Counted from the stretch's first letter, positions 1 to 12,904 are shown. The stretch: DNA of 64,000 nucleotides from Dipteris shenzhenensis (GCA_047967505.1 CM106539.1); one strand, 5' to 3'. Translations and numbers: made by a program. Notes: a model not told the origin generated them from the sequence alone.

Positions 1-146
1 TCTACGTGCGCGGCTATACGCACGTGTGTCTTATATATAGACGCGCTGGTAGACGTGGGTCTCCAAACGCGAAAATAGATGCACAAATAGACGCGCCCGT
101 AAGTTTTTTATTTAGTTCAATAAACGCGTCTATATGCGCATCGATG
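1..146. repeat. TAGACGCG/CGCGTCTA array, left-edge copy
   Basis: Clustered, imperfect copies of TAGACGCG and its reverse complement CGCGTCTA in both orientations. The same array type flanks the CACTA transposase gene near 9-13 kb. Just to its right (about 151-170) lies TGCTTTGTCTTGTTGTGT, nearly identical to the sequence that follows the array at 13,340. This makes the segment likely to be the same end of another copy of that element, whose body lies outside the window. Confidence 0.6.
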
Positions 147-175
147 GGTGCTTTGTCTTGTTGTGTCAGAGAATA

Positions 176-1239
176 TTATAGATCAATAGATTGGCATTGC
201 TGAAGGTAAAGATTCCGTAATATTAGCAACTGAATATAATTTCGAAAGGGGAGTCCAAGGTGTCCTAATTCCTTCATTATCAGTTCTCCTTCATTCCAAA
301 AATCCCATACCATCAAATCTAATGGAAGGTTGTAAGGTAAAAACTACTGTCTTGCCCAAAAATTGGTAAAATCACAGCAGTATAGCTATAGATCACTGAG
401 TTGACTCAAAATTCCATGTTTATAGTATACCCATACAAAGGACAATCTACTCCCAAAATTGTCAGTATTAGCCAAAAATTGTAACCAAAATATCATCTAT
501 TATCATAGGATGAACATATGCATCTATCCATTTCGTCAGTAGTATAAAGTGTGCCAGTGTCATCTTCAATAAACGTCATCAACAAATCTGGTTGAGAAGT
601 GTGCCAACTCACTTGCATCCATCCACACAAAGGGCAGGTTAGAACGATGACCTTTTAATGTGGGACTGCAGGCCTCCATGCCAACACACGGTTGTTATCC
701 TTGTCACCCAACTTGATTTGCAATTGATCGCATTATGGCACTTGAACTTAAAGAATATTTCGTATATGTCAATAAGAGTCCTCAATAAATGGCAATAAAA
801 TTCTTCAATAAATGGTCCTAAAAAATTTTGCAAATCCCAGTAAAAAATGACAGTAAAAACCTTCAATAAATTCTGAAATTCAGTAAATTGCACTAAATGT
901 TTTTTTTTAATGCAAAATAAAGCACAAATGTTATATCCTCATTGTTTATTCATATGTACTTCTTGAAAAAATAGTACAGTACAAAATTCCCACACACTCT
1001 TGCTATATTTACACTAATCTGTATATTTCACTAATGCAACACAGTCCTTCACAAATCAAGCATCGGCTCCCATACCGTTATTAATCACACTAAGTCCATG
1101 CCCATGATATGGTATATGAAGTGCCGAGAGGCCTGTATTGACAGACATAGTGTTTTCTAGTTTTTCTCCATTGTGGAGTCTTTAATATGAAAATTCAGAA
1201 GAAGGTTTAAAATCTGATGCATGGACCGAAAAAATTCCG
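176..1239. other. AT-rich stretch without recognisable gene
   Basis: No convincing coding frame, tRNA or terminal repeat seen. Around 770-890 there is a loose local repetition of CAATAAATGGCAATAAAA-like sequence, probably simple-sequence drift. Confidence 0.5.
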
Positions 1240-2990
1240 GTATGGTGACACAACATATATGGTCCGCAACTCTTCAAAGAGACTCGTTCCATTATCAAGT
1301 TTGAGACCTGTGAACACATATGCACTTGTGGTTGAGCTAAGTGCAGTGCGCACTCGTTTATTGGGAGCTTGGGTACAGCAATCCTAGGCTTACGTGAACG
1401 AAAACTATATCAGATCCTCCGATAACCAGTGCTCTGGATCAAACTAGCGTCATCTACCAAAGGACTACATCGAAATATGGCGCATACTATCACCCTGGAT
1501 AAGAGCTCGCTAGCTCTAAGGCCCGTCCTTGCTCATTCTTGTCTCCCAGGGGCACATTTCTCTAGTATTGAGGGTCGCGTAAGACAGGACTCCCTGTAGA
1601 TTTAATCAACATTCGTCTTCTGGTATCCGCAGTATTTGTTTCTGCACAGTGGGCCGTCTCTTAGTTCTAAATATTGACGTAGTGAACTGTTAACAAACAG
1701 TGATCCACTTTCTGCGTTGAAATAGTACCATATAATACATGAAGCTCCTCTCTACATATAGTCTACGTAATGGATGGAGTATACGCTTCATGGGATCATC
1801 GATTACTTATCTAGTTCGTCCCATCTTGTTTGTCTCCTGTTCTATAAGCTAGCTCTTGGTACTCCCCCCTGGGTCTCCGCCTACCTCTCCACCACAAGGG
1901 TCAGCCCGTGATAGGTATCATGCATGGAGGTGGCTTCATCGACGTTTCTTACGTCCTTCTGTTCTTTCGGCCGTTTTTTACCAGAAACTAGTTGCCTGAC
2001 GACGCATCCATCACTACCGCGCTTCCATTTCGCGTCGTCTACAACCTTCATGCAGACTATCGAGCTGTTTTATAAGCTATATTACTAGTCCCTTACTCCG
2101 ACCGTAATCTGAGTCTGTATTCTAGTCGGCGAGTCTATACATCTCTAGTGAAGGGGCTCTCAGCTCTCGGTTATCCTGGGGTATTGTTCCACCCTCAACC
2201 GTCCTGGAGCTGTATTTTCTAAGGCCCTTGATACTACACGCTGACAGGATTCCTCAAGCACTGCAGTCACTTGACACGTGAAAAGTAACGTAGCTAAGGT
2301 GTATTCTCTGCTCACAGACATATTCTCTGTTTCAGCTTTTCAAACTGTATCGTCTAACTACCACAAGCGCTCTCGCGACACCTAGGCTCATGCTTCCTCT
2401 ATGAACAATCGGTTTTCACGATGGTATCCATGACTACGTTCTACTAATTATGGCTACGCTGTTAATGGGCTCTAATGGGAGACTTGGGGGTGTCTTAATA
2501 TTGCCCTAGCTCCCGTGCTTTCGAGCAAATCGATGTAATAGCCTACCTATTGGGCGTCCATCCTCCTTTGTCTGTGTAGAGTACGTCTCCCTGAGTGTTC
2601 ACGGTGCGTGAACACAAGTTCCCAGGTCCTGCTACTGTTCCTCATGCTGGACTCGTCTCTCTTGCTCCAGTGCCTCCAATATCTCATGCTTCTACTAGCA
2701 AAGTTGCTTTGGACGCTTTCCCCTGGAGGTGCGTGTCTCGAAGTCGGGTCCGCTCAGTTCTGCCTCTCCAAGCTCTTGTTTCGTGGACTCCTTATTTTCT
2801 GCATCTCCGTTTGAATGTTGCAGTACCTTGGGCAGTGGGGAGGACTCTCCCTCCAAGGGGGTCCCCTGGTACTTACTGCCTTCCATTATGCCTGCGGCTG
2901 CTTGTCAGTGAAAATCTCTCTGGCTACCATTTCCCAAATGCTCAATGCGTGGTATTCACTGGTGCCCAGTTCCCATCCTAGTGTATAAAT
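1240..2990. other. GC-balanced block of unknown origin
   Basis: Base composition changes from the AT-rich surroundings to a more even mixture rich in CTCG, CTAG and GTCTC words, ending near a 128-codon open frame at 2595-2981 (+). That frame is rich in Pro, Leu, Ser and Val and I recognise no domain. Overlapping frames on both strands are open here too, which argues against simple coding. It could be an old retroelement piece or an organelle-derived insertion; I cannot tell by eye. Confidence 0.3.
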
Positions 2991-3995
2991 CTACCATGGT
3001 AAGGTAGGATAGGGACCTGTCTTAATACAGCACTCAAATTAGAACGTTCCTCCCTCTTTTTACCCTTCATTCTTCTCCTGGGATCCCTTGGATAAAATCA
3101 ATCTCTACGGGTACTTGTATGTCTCTTCTACTTACCCATGGAAAAATTAGTGTTACATGATGACTCCAACGTATAGTCCATTAAACAATTGGTGGCATAT
3201 ATCAAGGGTTTCCTTTCAATCCCATACTCATCCTTTCATGGATATACTTCTCACTCAAAGTCATATTACATTTTTCTACCCATGGTGGTTCCATAACCAT
3301 TATAAATATAACTTTGGTTCATTAAAATGACTAGAAGCCATGAATTAATGTCCTCTCATATTTCTATATCTTATCTTCTCTAGTTTTATCCAATAATACT
3401 CCTGTAGTATAGTTTCGTATCACGCATCTCCTATAATTCCAATTACCCTGGCTCAAATAGATATATTCCGGTCAAGTATGAAACTATTCTTGGCATATAA
3501 ATGCTAGCCATCTCCCATTTTCTTTAGTCGATACATATCCTACATCATTTATCATTTATGATCCCCTTAATCATGTGTCAAAATATTCGTATCCACAAAC
3601 ATTAGAAAATGTGGTACTATCTATCCAATATTACCACTTAGTAATGTATTAAATTGAGATAAGCCCCAATGAGATTGGGGCACTTCCTGTTTCCCCCTGC
3701 AATGGGAGGCACTTCCTGTTCTCTTCCTTGTTAACTAGTGGGGATCATAATTCCCATATCACAGGTGTCCAATTCCATCTTCAGCACTGGAAGTGTATTC
3801 CATTCTCTTTGGTCCCTATATATCAAATAGCTCCTACTATAACTGCTTGTTTTAATCACGTATCGAGGTGTTCCCATCCATATAAAATGGAAAATGTGAT
3901 ATTACATATCCAATCATTGCCATATAATACTGCATTAAATTGAAAGAAACCCCCATAAAGATTGAGGTGCTACTTAATATCACCCCCACAGATGG
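2991..3995. repeat. Diverged local duplication ahead of a (TG)n tract
   Basis: The stretch around 3609-3690 (AAATGTGGTACTATCTATCC, then TATTAAATTGAGATAAGCCC) recurs in diverged form about 277 bp later at 3887-3965, each followed by a CCCC-ATGGGAGG-like sequence. No gene is recognised. Confidence 0.45.
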
Positions 3996-3999
3996 GAGG

Positions 4000-4000
<1 letters not shown>

Positions 4001-4064
<64 letters not shown>

Positions 4065-4078
4065 CATGTGTATGTGCA

Positions 4079-4123
<45 letters not shown>

Positions 4124-4206
4124 ATGTATGTATATGTATATGTACCTGTACATGTACATGTATATGTATATGTATACATGTATATATATATACATACATA
4201 TATATA
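4001..4206. repeat. (TG)n / (TATG)n microsatellite
   Basis: About 52 bp of uninterrupted TG followed by TATG and TATATG variants. Open frames on both strands here (Cys-Val, His-Thr, Tyr-Met repeats) are products of the repeat and not genes. Confidence 0.97.
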
Positions 4207-7200
4207 AAAACTTTCAAGAGAAGTAATAAAATGGAAAGTAACTTTTTCTAGAGGGGTTACAAAAACTTGAGAATATTCTAAAAGGGATATTAAGCTTAAT
4301 AGTGGCCTTTAATTGCAAATGTTAATAAGGCAGAAGGAGAATTAGGTAGAAAAATAAATGTGAACATAGATTTCTTGAAATAAAATTAGAAAAAATATTT
4401 TATAACATCCTAAGGGAACATAAGTTCTTTCACATGCTAAGGTAGACCAAAGCAAGAGACTCGTAGCCAAGTCGCCAACAAAAGCAAGGCCGAGAGAGGT
4501 AGTTCAGTCAGCAGACCTTGGGAAACAGAAGAGCATAGACTGAGAAGGGCCTTGCAACCAAAGGAGCAAGGAAGAGACCTGCTTGAGAGAGGCTTGCGAC
4601 CAAAAGAGTGGATAAAGGGAAGGTAGAGAGAAGCCATAAAAGGAGATTACAAGGAGGCAAGGCAACTGTGGGAGCGAAGGCGAGGAGAAGGTGGCGCTGC
4701 AAGGAAGGGTAGAAGGAGCACCCAAAGGCAAGTGAGCCCTACTTGTAAGTAAAGTAAGGAGGAGATGAGAGTAAGCAGTGATTGTAGAATAAAAAGTGAT
4801 TGTACTAACCAACATAGGGGAGGCCGCCAGCTAGTAAGCATGTAAAAAAGCCATGCAGCTAGGAAAGAACGAGTAAAAGAAACTCTCGATAGAAGAATGT
4901 AAGTTTGTTGCCCATCGTAACGTGAAGAATGTTTTTACCGAGAAGGTCTTTCCTGAGAAGAAGCCAGTAGCAAACAAGAGGGGAGATAGTGAGTCGAGAG
5001 GCCATGAGGCTCCAAAGAGACGAGGAAAGTTGCGAGGTAAAGTCATGAAATGGCATAATGCCAAAGAGCAAGATCCTCCAACTTTCCCTTAAACTTTATG
5101 AGTTCTATTAACTCAACTTTATCCACTGGTTTAGGATGCTTGTGCTCCAATCATCTATTGCATAAATGAAATCATAGGGTGGATTTATCTCCACATGTTG
5201 GTAATCCATTAGAGCATTTTGTATAGAGATTTCCTTGTGTTACAATAGCTATTGCTATTAGAGGTACTGGTGGTAGTAGCAGTTTGTCCTGACGTATCCC
5301 TATCTTCCCTGATGTGGTTGGTGAACATGATGTGTGGGTGGGGGTCGCAAGTGCTATGAAGTGGATGCTACTTGTGTAGATGACTGTGGTAGTGCAATCA
5401 GAGATGATGTAAGGGTTGTGTGTTAGAGGGGTCAGTCTAGGTTTTTTTGTTAGCCATCTCAGGGGCATCCTCCTCATTAAAGTCTTGAGAACCCCTATCA
5501 TTAATTGTTGGGAACTCAAAAAAAAAAACCCATCCCATTTCTCTTCCATTAGGTCTTTAGGGTAGTGTATCTCTCACTGACCCTATTAACACGTATGCCC
5601 TTCGCATTCACCCTCAATTTTGTCAATTGATCCCAAGCTCTTAAAGCTTTTGAAATCTTCGATGCTTTTGAATTTATTGAATTACAATGACAATAGCTTT
5701 TTGAAGTATCCTATCCCTCAAATTCCTCGGCCACATGCTTAGGCTAGATCGAGAACCTAGGCCAAAAGACGGGCATTGCATCAAGTACCTAACTAAGACA
5801 CAATAATGTCACCCACTATCAGATCCTAGCAACATTACAAAAGCATCTCAAAAGCCCTAGGAAATAGGTAGAATAGGGGAATTTTTTTTTAATACCTTTC
5901 ATGCGGTATGCAAAAAATCCCATGGCAAAATATGACTGGGTGCTAGAGGGAATTTTCTCTAATGCTAGTGCAAAGTGATGTGGCTAGGGCGTGGATGTGA
6001 GTGCACAAGTGAGTTGAATGTAAGTCATCGAGCATTACCTTGGTGGCACTACCTTTACACACCTTGGCAATAATTTAATGGATGAGGAGGAGATATAAAT
6101 GTATCAATTATTGTGGAAGGTTCTACCTCTTCCTTCCACTTGGGTATCCTTACCCAAGCGGCAAGGGTATTTCTTGACTCCTAAACAAATGGAGGTGGAT
6201 GGTCTCCTCCACTGTTTAGGAAGAGGGTGCAAATCTAAATTTTGTCGTCTTTTATTGGTGGGCAATACAAGTGTGACTTTGGTAAAGATTATTCAGCTTT
6301 TATCATGTGGTGTCATGTTGGATGCAAATGTGAAAGGATGGAGAGATTATATTAAGCTCTATGTGGGACATATTGGCTTTAAATAGTCCAAATCCATCTA
6401 AAACCTAGTATTAGCCTAACATACCCTACATTAGAGCCATCTTGAACGTCTTATTCACCTAACATTCCCTACATTAGAGACACTTTTGATTCATTCGTAA
6501 TAGACCTAGAGGAGGGCCCTTCATCCTAGGCAAGGACTCCCCCTTGCATACCTCTAAGGGTCAAATGATTTTGGTTCCTCTTAGCATAGTAAAAGAAGAT
6601 AGACCAAGACTTTAAGAAGCCATGGAAATTAAAGAGATGATATGCCATAACTATGCGTATGCTAGCCAGTGGTTCTCTACTTATGTACTTCGTTTTGATT
6701 TTTTTGGCATGAAATGTCATTTCATGGTAATCCATATTTTCTAGACTTTTTTTAAACAGGCTAGCTTAGTAACAAGATTTATACAATAGGGATCTATGTA
6801 TTTCATTTTTGTGAATCCATAATGTAATTTGGTTTTGTAGCTTGGGAGTATTTTCTAAGCTCCATCCCTAAGATGATTTGGAGAGGACTTGAGCAACCAT
6901 GGTGTTGTAGGAGGATTGCCAATTTTGTAGATGTGTGGAGGATTTCTAGATTTTCACCTAACCCTACATTCTAGATTACATTAGGGACTGAGGCCACCTT
7001 TGTGGACTCTGGTCCCATAGCCTTCACATGGCACCCTTACTTGGAACGCATGTGGGACAAAGACCCATGGATGAGGGACTTCGCAGGGCAAAACCCTAGC
7101 CAAGGAAATGCACAAGACTTCCAAGGTGGAAACCCTTATGAACTTTCAAAGTGCCAAGAATAAGTCTCGCAAATGGATAAGATACTAGCATATCACTTGA

Positions 7201-8424
7201 ATGTCAATAATCATAATTGTGGCAACTTGTGGAGGAGGTGTCTACCCACATTGGACCTATATTAGTGACCCCTCACTCCTCCCTAAATTAGTCCCTCATA
7301 GCAAGGTCCATTGACACTACTTTTTGGTCCACTCAATCATAAGGGAGATGACAGTCATCTTGTAAGGGAAAGGAGAGAAAAAAATGTCGCCTGAGGTGAG
7401 AGGACCAGCCATGCAAACAAGCAAATCAAAAGCTTTGTCAAGGCTATGAAGGAGATGATCAACAATGATCAATAACGGGAACCAAAAAATAAAATCGATA
7501 GCGAGGAGGAGGAGGCACCTGTGAACTTGCCAAAAGAAAGTGATGGGAGAGTGCAGAAGGTCTCTCAACAGACGAACGACCAAGTGAAGAAGAAGGGAAG
7601 CCACAGTAGTGTACAAGGGAGCAATCATGCATTTAATAGTAACCTCCAAAATGGAATGTACATAGCACACAGCTCAACCAAAAGCGTTACAAGAGACCAC
7701 GTTTCAAGAGCCTAGCATAATTATGCCATGCAAAGACTAGGGCCATGAGGGTGGTGTCTAAGCCTAGGTTTACAAGGGAAATTAAGTTAGAGTAAGTGTA
7801 ACGGTAGTAGAAAAAAAAAATATTTAGATTTAAACATAGACATTGGCGTGTTTTGGGAAATTCTTAAACATATATAAGTGAGTACATATATAGTACACAT
7901 ATTTATAAACACTCTAATATGTATATACCAAAATTTTCAATGGATTAGTGTTTCTTTATTTTAATTGAAAGTTTGGGTCTCGGTCATTAGAAAGGGGGTT
8001 AGAATTGACCCAAAGTAAGGGTTTGCACAAGAAAGTGTGTGTGAATAAAGAGGGGTGGATTGTGTGTAGAAGTTTTTCTAATTAAAGCCATACAACTAAG
8101 TACAAGGATTAAAGAAACCAAATTTGGGGGTAAAAGGCCACATTAATTGCTACAATACAGAGGGACTGAAGGGGGTAGGGTGAGTTGTGTAAATGTGAAA
8201 GGGAGGATTTTTGTAGCATCTAAGTGAGTGGGAAAGTATGTTAAGTATGGGTAGGTTACAAAGCTCAACTACCATCCAGAGAGGTTGTAGAAACAAAAAA
8301 ATATCAATCATTTAGAAAATAAAACATTATCATTATAAAGATCATTTAAATGATTGGGGGGGAAAACATACTAGGGTAATTTTTGTAGCCATTAAGAGTT
8401 CATGCATGTGTGAGACATGGGAAG
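4207..8424. other. Gene-poor stretch with purine-rich block
   Basis: At 4437-5090 the + strand is purine-rich (AAG, GAG, AGG words) with a short Lys/Glu/Arg-rich open frame near its end, interrupted elsewhere by many stops. A complete 95-codon frame at 6099-6386 (+) and a 64-codon frame at 7521-7715 (+) match nothing I know and have no supporting splice or domain signal. I read the whole stretch as decayed repeat DNA. Confidence 0.4.
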
Positions 8425-8463
<39 letters not shown>

Positions 8464-8480
8464 TGTGTGTGTGTGTGTGT
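8425..8480. repeat. (GT)n microsatellite
   Basis: About 28 GT units with one GC interruption near the middle. Confidence 0.97.
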
Positions 8481-8689
8481 AGATTTAATAGTCCCATCAA
8501 CAATAAATGAGCCATACAATTAATTCCACCATTTGGATAAAAAGTTATATATGAGATAAGTAGAAAAATATATTAAATTGGGAATTGCAAAAAATTAAGA
8601 GTTTTGCAAAAATTCTAACAAAATTGAGAATTTATAATCATATTGAGTTTGAAATAGGAACACAATATAGGAAAAGGGTGTTGAATCCA

Positions 8690-8745
8690 TCAGGTAGTCT
8701 AGGTTCCAAGGTCAGGGTCCACTTACTTGCCACCATCCAAGAAAA
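8690..8745 (-). repeat. Dispersed GGATGGTGGCAAGTAAGT module (minus)
   Basis: On the minus strand this reads GGATGGTGGCAAGTAAGTGG followed by ACCCTGACCT and, further on, GACTACCTGATGGATTC. The right end of the window (63,770-63,835) carries the same order of words on the plus strand. It is one of seven copies of a short module described in the findings. Orientation differs from the other six, as expected for a transposed sequence. Confidence 0.65.
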
Positions 8746-8923
8746 ACTAGGTGTAAGAAGCCTGTATTCCGTGGCGTGTTATTGCTTTACCTAGGAACAA
8801 AGACAACCATGTACATTCACAAACACCAAAATTTTGCAAATACCATGTTATATGTACTGGAAAAAAGAAAAAAAAATCTATTACTAATGAGCTGAGAAGA
8901 AAGGGGAAGGGAAGAGAGGCTTA

Positions 8924-9097
8924 CTGTCGGAGCGCGTCTATAGATGAGTCTGATTAGTGCATCTATTTTCGCGTATAACAATGCGTCTATAGACGCGTCT
9001 GTCTGTGTCTGCAAACAGGCTAGACGCACGTTTAGACGCGCCTGTAGGCGCGGTTTTAGACGCGCTCTGAGATGCGCCTATAGACGCGCTTCGACAG
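8924..9097. mobile_element. 174-bp TIR-bounded TAGACGCG array
   Basis: The left end CTGTCGGAGCGCGTCTATAG and the reverse complement of the right end CTGTCGAAGCGCGTCTATAG match at 19 of 20 positions, giving a compact unit with 20-bp terminal inverted repeats. The interior is packed with TAGACGCG and CGCGTCTA words, some fused to the palindrome CGTCTATAGACG. No clear target duplication is visible. It may be the outer subterminal block of the neighbouring CACTA element or a small foldback/MITE-like derivative of it. Confidence 0.55.
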
Positions 9098-9494
9098 ATG
9101 GAATTTCTAAAAAGTAGAAAAGGACATTGCACCCGACATACAAACGTGACACTGATACCCAGATCATGCGTTTCTTGGATACGAGAAAGTACAAATCTAA
9201 AGAGAGCAAACTTCCAAACAAGATCAACTGCAAAAAGACTTACCTTGGATAGAGGTATGGAAGGTTCTTCTTCTTTTTCAAAGTTGCTTCTCCTCCTTGT
9301 TCGTCCTCCTCTCCTTTAAGCTTGGAAGTAAGTGTGGGTGCCTTCCTCTTAAGTGTAAGCTTGGAAGTAAGTATGGGAGCCTTCCTCTTAAGCATCGAAA
9401 CTGTGGATCTGCTAATAAGGAAGGAAGCAAGTCGCGTGAAGTATAAGTAATGTGAAGAAAAGCAAAGCGAGTGCGCTAAAAGCAGGTTTAAAAG
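9098..9494. other. Spacer between two TAGACGCG arrays
   Basis: Contains a local direct repeat of AAGCTTGGAAGTAAGTGTGG and GCCTTCCTCTTAAG words (9318-9395). No gene recognised. It would correspond to the 5' untranslated leader of the downstream transposase gene if the element starts near 8924. Confidence 0.4.
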
Positions 9495-9622
9495 CCGCGT
9501 CTATAATCGTGTCTAATAGCGCGTCTATAGACGCGTCTAAATACATAGAGTAGATGCGCCTTTAGACGCGCTTTTAGACGCGACTATAGACGCACTTTTA
9601 GATGTGCCTTTAGACGCACCAC
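9495..9622. repeat. TAGACGCG subterminal array, 5' side of CACTA
   Basis: About ten head-to-head and head-to-tail copies of TAGACGCG/CGCGTCTA, including the perfect 16-bp palindrome CGCGTCTATAGACGCG. Subterminal repeats recognised by the element's DNA-binding protein are typical of CACTA transposons, so this is the expected place for them, directly upstream of the transposase start. Confidence 0.75.
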
Positions 9623-9680
9623 AGAGTTTAAAATTAAACATTTGAAGAAGAGCAAATTTGGTGGGTTGTTTGTTTGTAGG

Positions 9681-12600
9681 ATGTCTTCATCTTCAACAAG
9701 TAGCTCCAATGAGGATGAATCCCTCCGTATCCACCATCGTGAAATGTGGTTGGAGCAAAAAATCAAATGTATGTGTGATCGATGTCAAGGAAACATGTAT
9801 CATGCACGCATGATTACACTCAATCATATCTCAAAGTATGGAGAATGGGATGTGACCGTAAACAGGGTAAGGGTTTGTAAGTTAAGGTTGATTGAGATAC
9901 CTATGGGTGTTCATATGTTTGAGTTATGATCCCGTTTTAATTTGATACAAGATGCAGTGCCACACCTGCATATGTTGCCCTATGCTCGCCGTGAGGAGGG
10001 GAAGCGTCGGCAATATGAGGTGGGATCTTCAGGAGGGACCGTTACGGATGCATGGAGTGATGGTGATAGTAGCCCTCCGCCATTACCTCATGAAGCCGTG
10101 GAGGAGGAGGTGTTTGATGATATGGTGCGGGATTTATATGTCCATCAAGGGAGGGATGATAGCATGGAGCAGGATGATCTTTTTACTGCAGCATCGACTC
10201 CACTGTTTGAGGGGTGCACATTCTCTGTTCTACGTGCCTCCCTTGAGTTACTAAACTTGCAAACCATCTATGGATGGAGCAATGCAAGTTTGAATGCATT
10301 ACTCAAGTAAGCTTTAAAGTCTATTTTGCAAACATGGTGAATTATGCTAGTGGGTCAATTACTCGAATGCTTTTCCTCATTTATGGTCTTCACGTGCAGG
10401 CTATTGTGTAAAATGCTTCCAAGGGAGAATAAACTACCAACCTCAAGAGATATGGCAAGGCAACATGTGACCTCTCTTGGAGGATTAGATTACAAGCGCA
10501 TCCATGCATGTGTCAACGATTGCGTTTTGTTTCGTGGACTACATAAGGATGCAAGAGAGTGTCCTACTTGTGGAGAGGCAAGATATAGAGCAGATCTCAA
10601 AACCTTGGACGTGCCTCGTAAGGTTCTGCAACATTTTCCCATAATCCCTCGCATCCAACATATGTTCAAGTGCAAATCTATTGCAGAGCTCATGTCATGG
10701 CATTCCTCCCATCGATCAACCGATGGCAAGTGGAGAACTCCCACGGACTCTCTTGCATGGAAGCATATTGAAGACACATGGCCAAGCTTCAAGGAAGAAC
10801 CTAGGAGCTTGAGACTTGGATTGGGTATGGACGGTGTGAACCCATTTGGTCTCAAAAGCACGTCTTATAGTGTATGGCCAATGATATTGGTGAATTACAA
10901 TCTTCCACCCTCTATGGCTATTAAGAAAGGACATGTTATGCTGTCCCTTCTAATTCCAGGGAAATATAAAGTCAAAAACCCTGATGTTTATTTGGAGCCT
11001 TTGATTGACGAGCTAGAGAGACTTTGGAGAGGTATCGAGGTGTAGAGCAATTATATGGCTTGAAATCTCGTGATTGGCACAAGATGCTCCAAGTAAGTAT
11101 TTTATGTGCATAATATCTTTTTCCTTTCAAATTTGTGAGTGAATAGTTATAAGCAACTAATCAACCACCTCCTCATGGGTTCAGTTCATACTACCTACTA
11201 GCATTTCATGTAGTGCATCGAAGGACGTGAAAGATTGTATTTACAAGATGGGCGAGCTTGTGAGGTACTTTACATGATACAAAATATGATGCGTATCAAT
11301 GCTCCATGCAAGTTTGAATGCATATTGCTAATATGCTGTACTTTTTCATTTCTAGGTATGTGAGCTCAAAGGAAATAGATCTCACCACGCTTGAGAATGC
11401 TCGAGTTATGTCAGTGGAGGTGGTTTGTTTAGTGGAGGAGACATTTCCACGTTCTATTCTCACAAGCCAACTACATCTTATAGTGCATTTGGTGGATGAG
11501 ATTGCTATATGCGGTACTATACATGCACGATGGTTGTTCTTCCTCGAGTGCTTCATGAAGACCTTGAAGGGCTTCATGAGACAAAATGCAAGACCCGAAG
11601 GTAGCATGGCCGAGGGTTGGTTGGTACAAGAGTCACTTGTATATATTTTTGAGTTTCTTGTTGATGTGGATAGCTCTTTTCCACGACTATGGAGAGATGA
11701 TGAAGACCTAAGGATGACCTCTATTGTGCCTCAAGGAAAAGGACGCAACAAAGTAATAGACACGGAGTTGCATAATAGTATCAACCTCTTTTGCATGCTT
11801 AATAGTGATGTGATGAAAAGATGGGTGACAAGATACGAGGATGCAAAGGCAAGAAGACAAGAAGAAAGGGCCCTCTTTCGTACACACCACGGATCTCGTG
11901 TGCCATACCCTCAGTATCTAAGAGCACTTCCAAAGGATATTCATGTGGATTGGCTACTTGATGAAATGGAGAAAGCAGAGAAAGACGAGGGGATGCATAT
12001 CACAATGGAAGAATGGGAGTATGCTAGGGGATGCATGAGCAAGGTCGGTATATAGAATCTTATGCATAAGTTAGGAGCTTTCAATAATTTAGATTGCTTA
12101 TTTAATTGATTTTTTCTTGGTGTAGTGCACTATGTTCAATGCTATATGGTGTGAGAGCAAGCATTTTCGAACACAACGGATTGATGATAAGAGAAACACA
12201 CAAGACTGCGGCGTCATTGCTAGCTTTGAGGGAGCCAATGGAGCCATGGATGATTATTGTGGCATAATCCAAGATATTATTATGCTTGACTTTCGACGCT
12301 TCTTTGTGTATGTTTTGGATGTAAAGTGGTTTAAGGACGTGGTGGAAAGAGGCCCTAATGCAACAATCAAACGCCATGCAAGTGGCTTTGTAACTATTGA
12401 CTCCACAAAGTTTTGGCAAAGTAGGAAGGACACACTAGTACTACCGCAACAATGTGAACAGGTACTCTGCACACATATAAAAATACTCGCTTTTAAATAT
12501 TTGATGCAATAAAAATAACATGATTGTATTTGTGTTTGAATTAGGTTGTCTATCAACCAATGGTGGATAATAATAGATGGTGGCATGTCATACCTATTAT

Positions 12601-12904
12601 GCCACGTTCCAAAGTGATGTATAGTACATTTACTAATATGGAGTGTATGGAGGATGATCATGGCCATGGACGTGATGATAACCGTGATACGAGAGAGGAG
12701 GATGATCATGAGATAGGAGATACAGATATTGAGGCCATTACCCGTGAGGACGAGCCTACCATTCGAGATGCTGATTTCGATGAGCACATGAGTGGCACAA
12801 GTAGTAGTGGGTTGAATGTATTTGTAGATCTAAACACTTGTTTGGATTTTGAAGTAGATAGTTTGGCAAGGGTTGATCTCATTGAGGATGAGATTGAACC
12901 GTAG
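9681..12904 (+). pseudogene. CACTA (En/Spm) TNP2-type transposase, internally deleted
   Basis: Encodes the large transposase that would cut and paste a CACTA element by binding its subterminal repeats. Exons are bounded by plausible GT-AG sites: 9681-9866 (motif CMCDRC; preceded by acceptor TGTTTGTAG), about 9926-10306, 10400-11092, 11185-11264, 11356-12043, 12126-12461 and 12545-12904. The third exon has the TNP2/Transposase_21 signature (NKLP, IHACVNDC, CPTCGEARY, LGLGMDGVNPF, VYLEPLIDEL). Exon 11356-12043 is DUF4218-like (QLHLIVHLVDEI) and the last two are DUF4216-like (DCGVIASFEG, WWHVIPIMPRSK). Phases agree across all introns from 11,092 onward. The break is near 11,035: reading jumps from the DELERLW region to the far downstream LYGLKSRDWH segment in another frame, so several hundred residues of the catalytic core are missing. 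Flanking TAGACGCG arrays support one element. Family assignment is secure; function is lost. Confidence 0.85.

Noticed and set aside
3852-4251. Open frames with Cys-Val, His-Thr, Tyr-Met repeats
   Set aside because: They are translations of the TG/TATG microsatellite in every frame; no other coding evidence.
4437-5071. Several overlapping minus-strand frames up to 103 codons
   Set aside because: Leu/Ser/Pro-rich products of a purine-rich plus strand; no domain, and the frames overlap in conflict.
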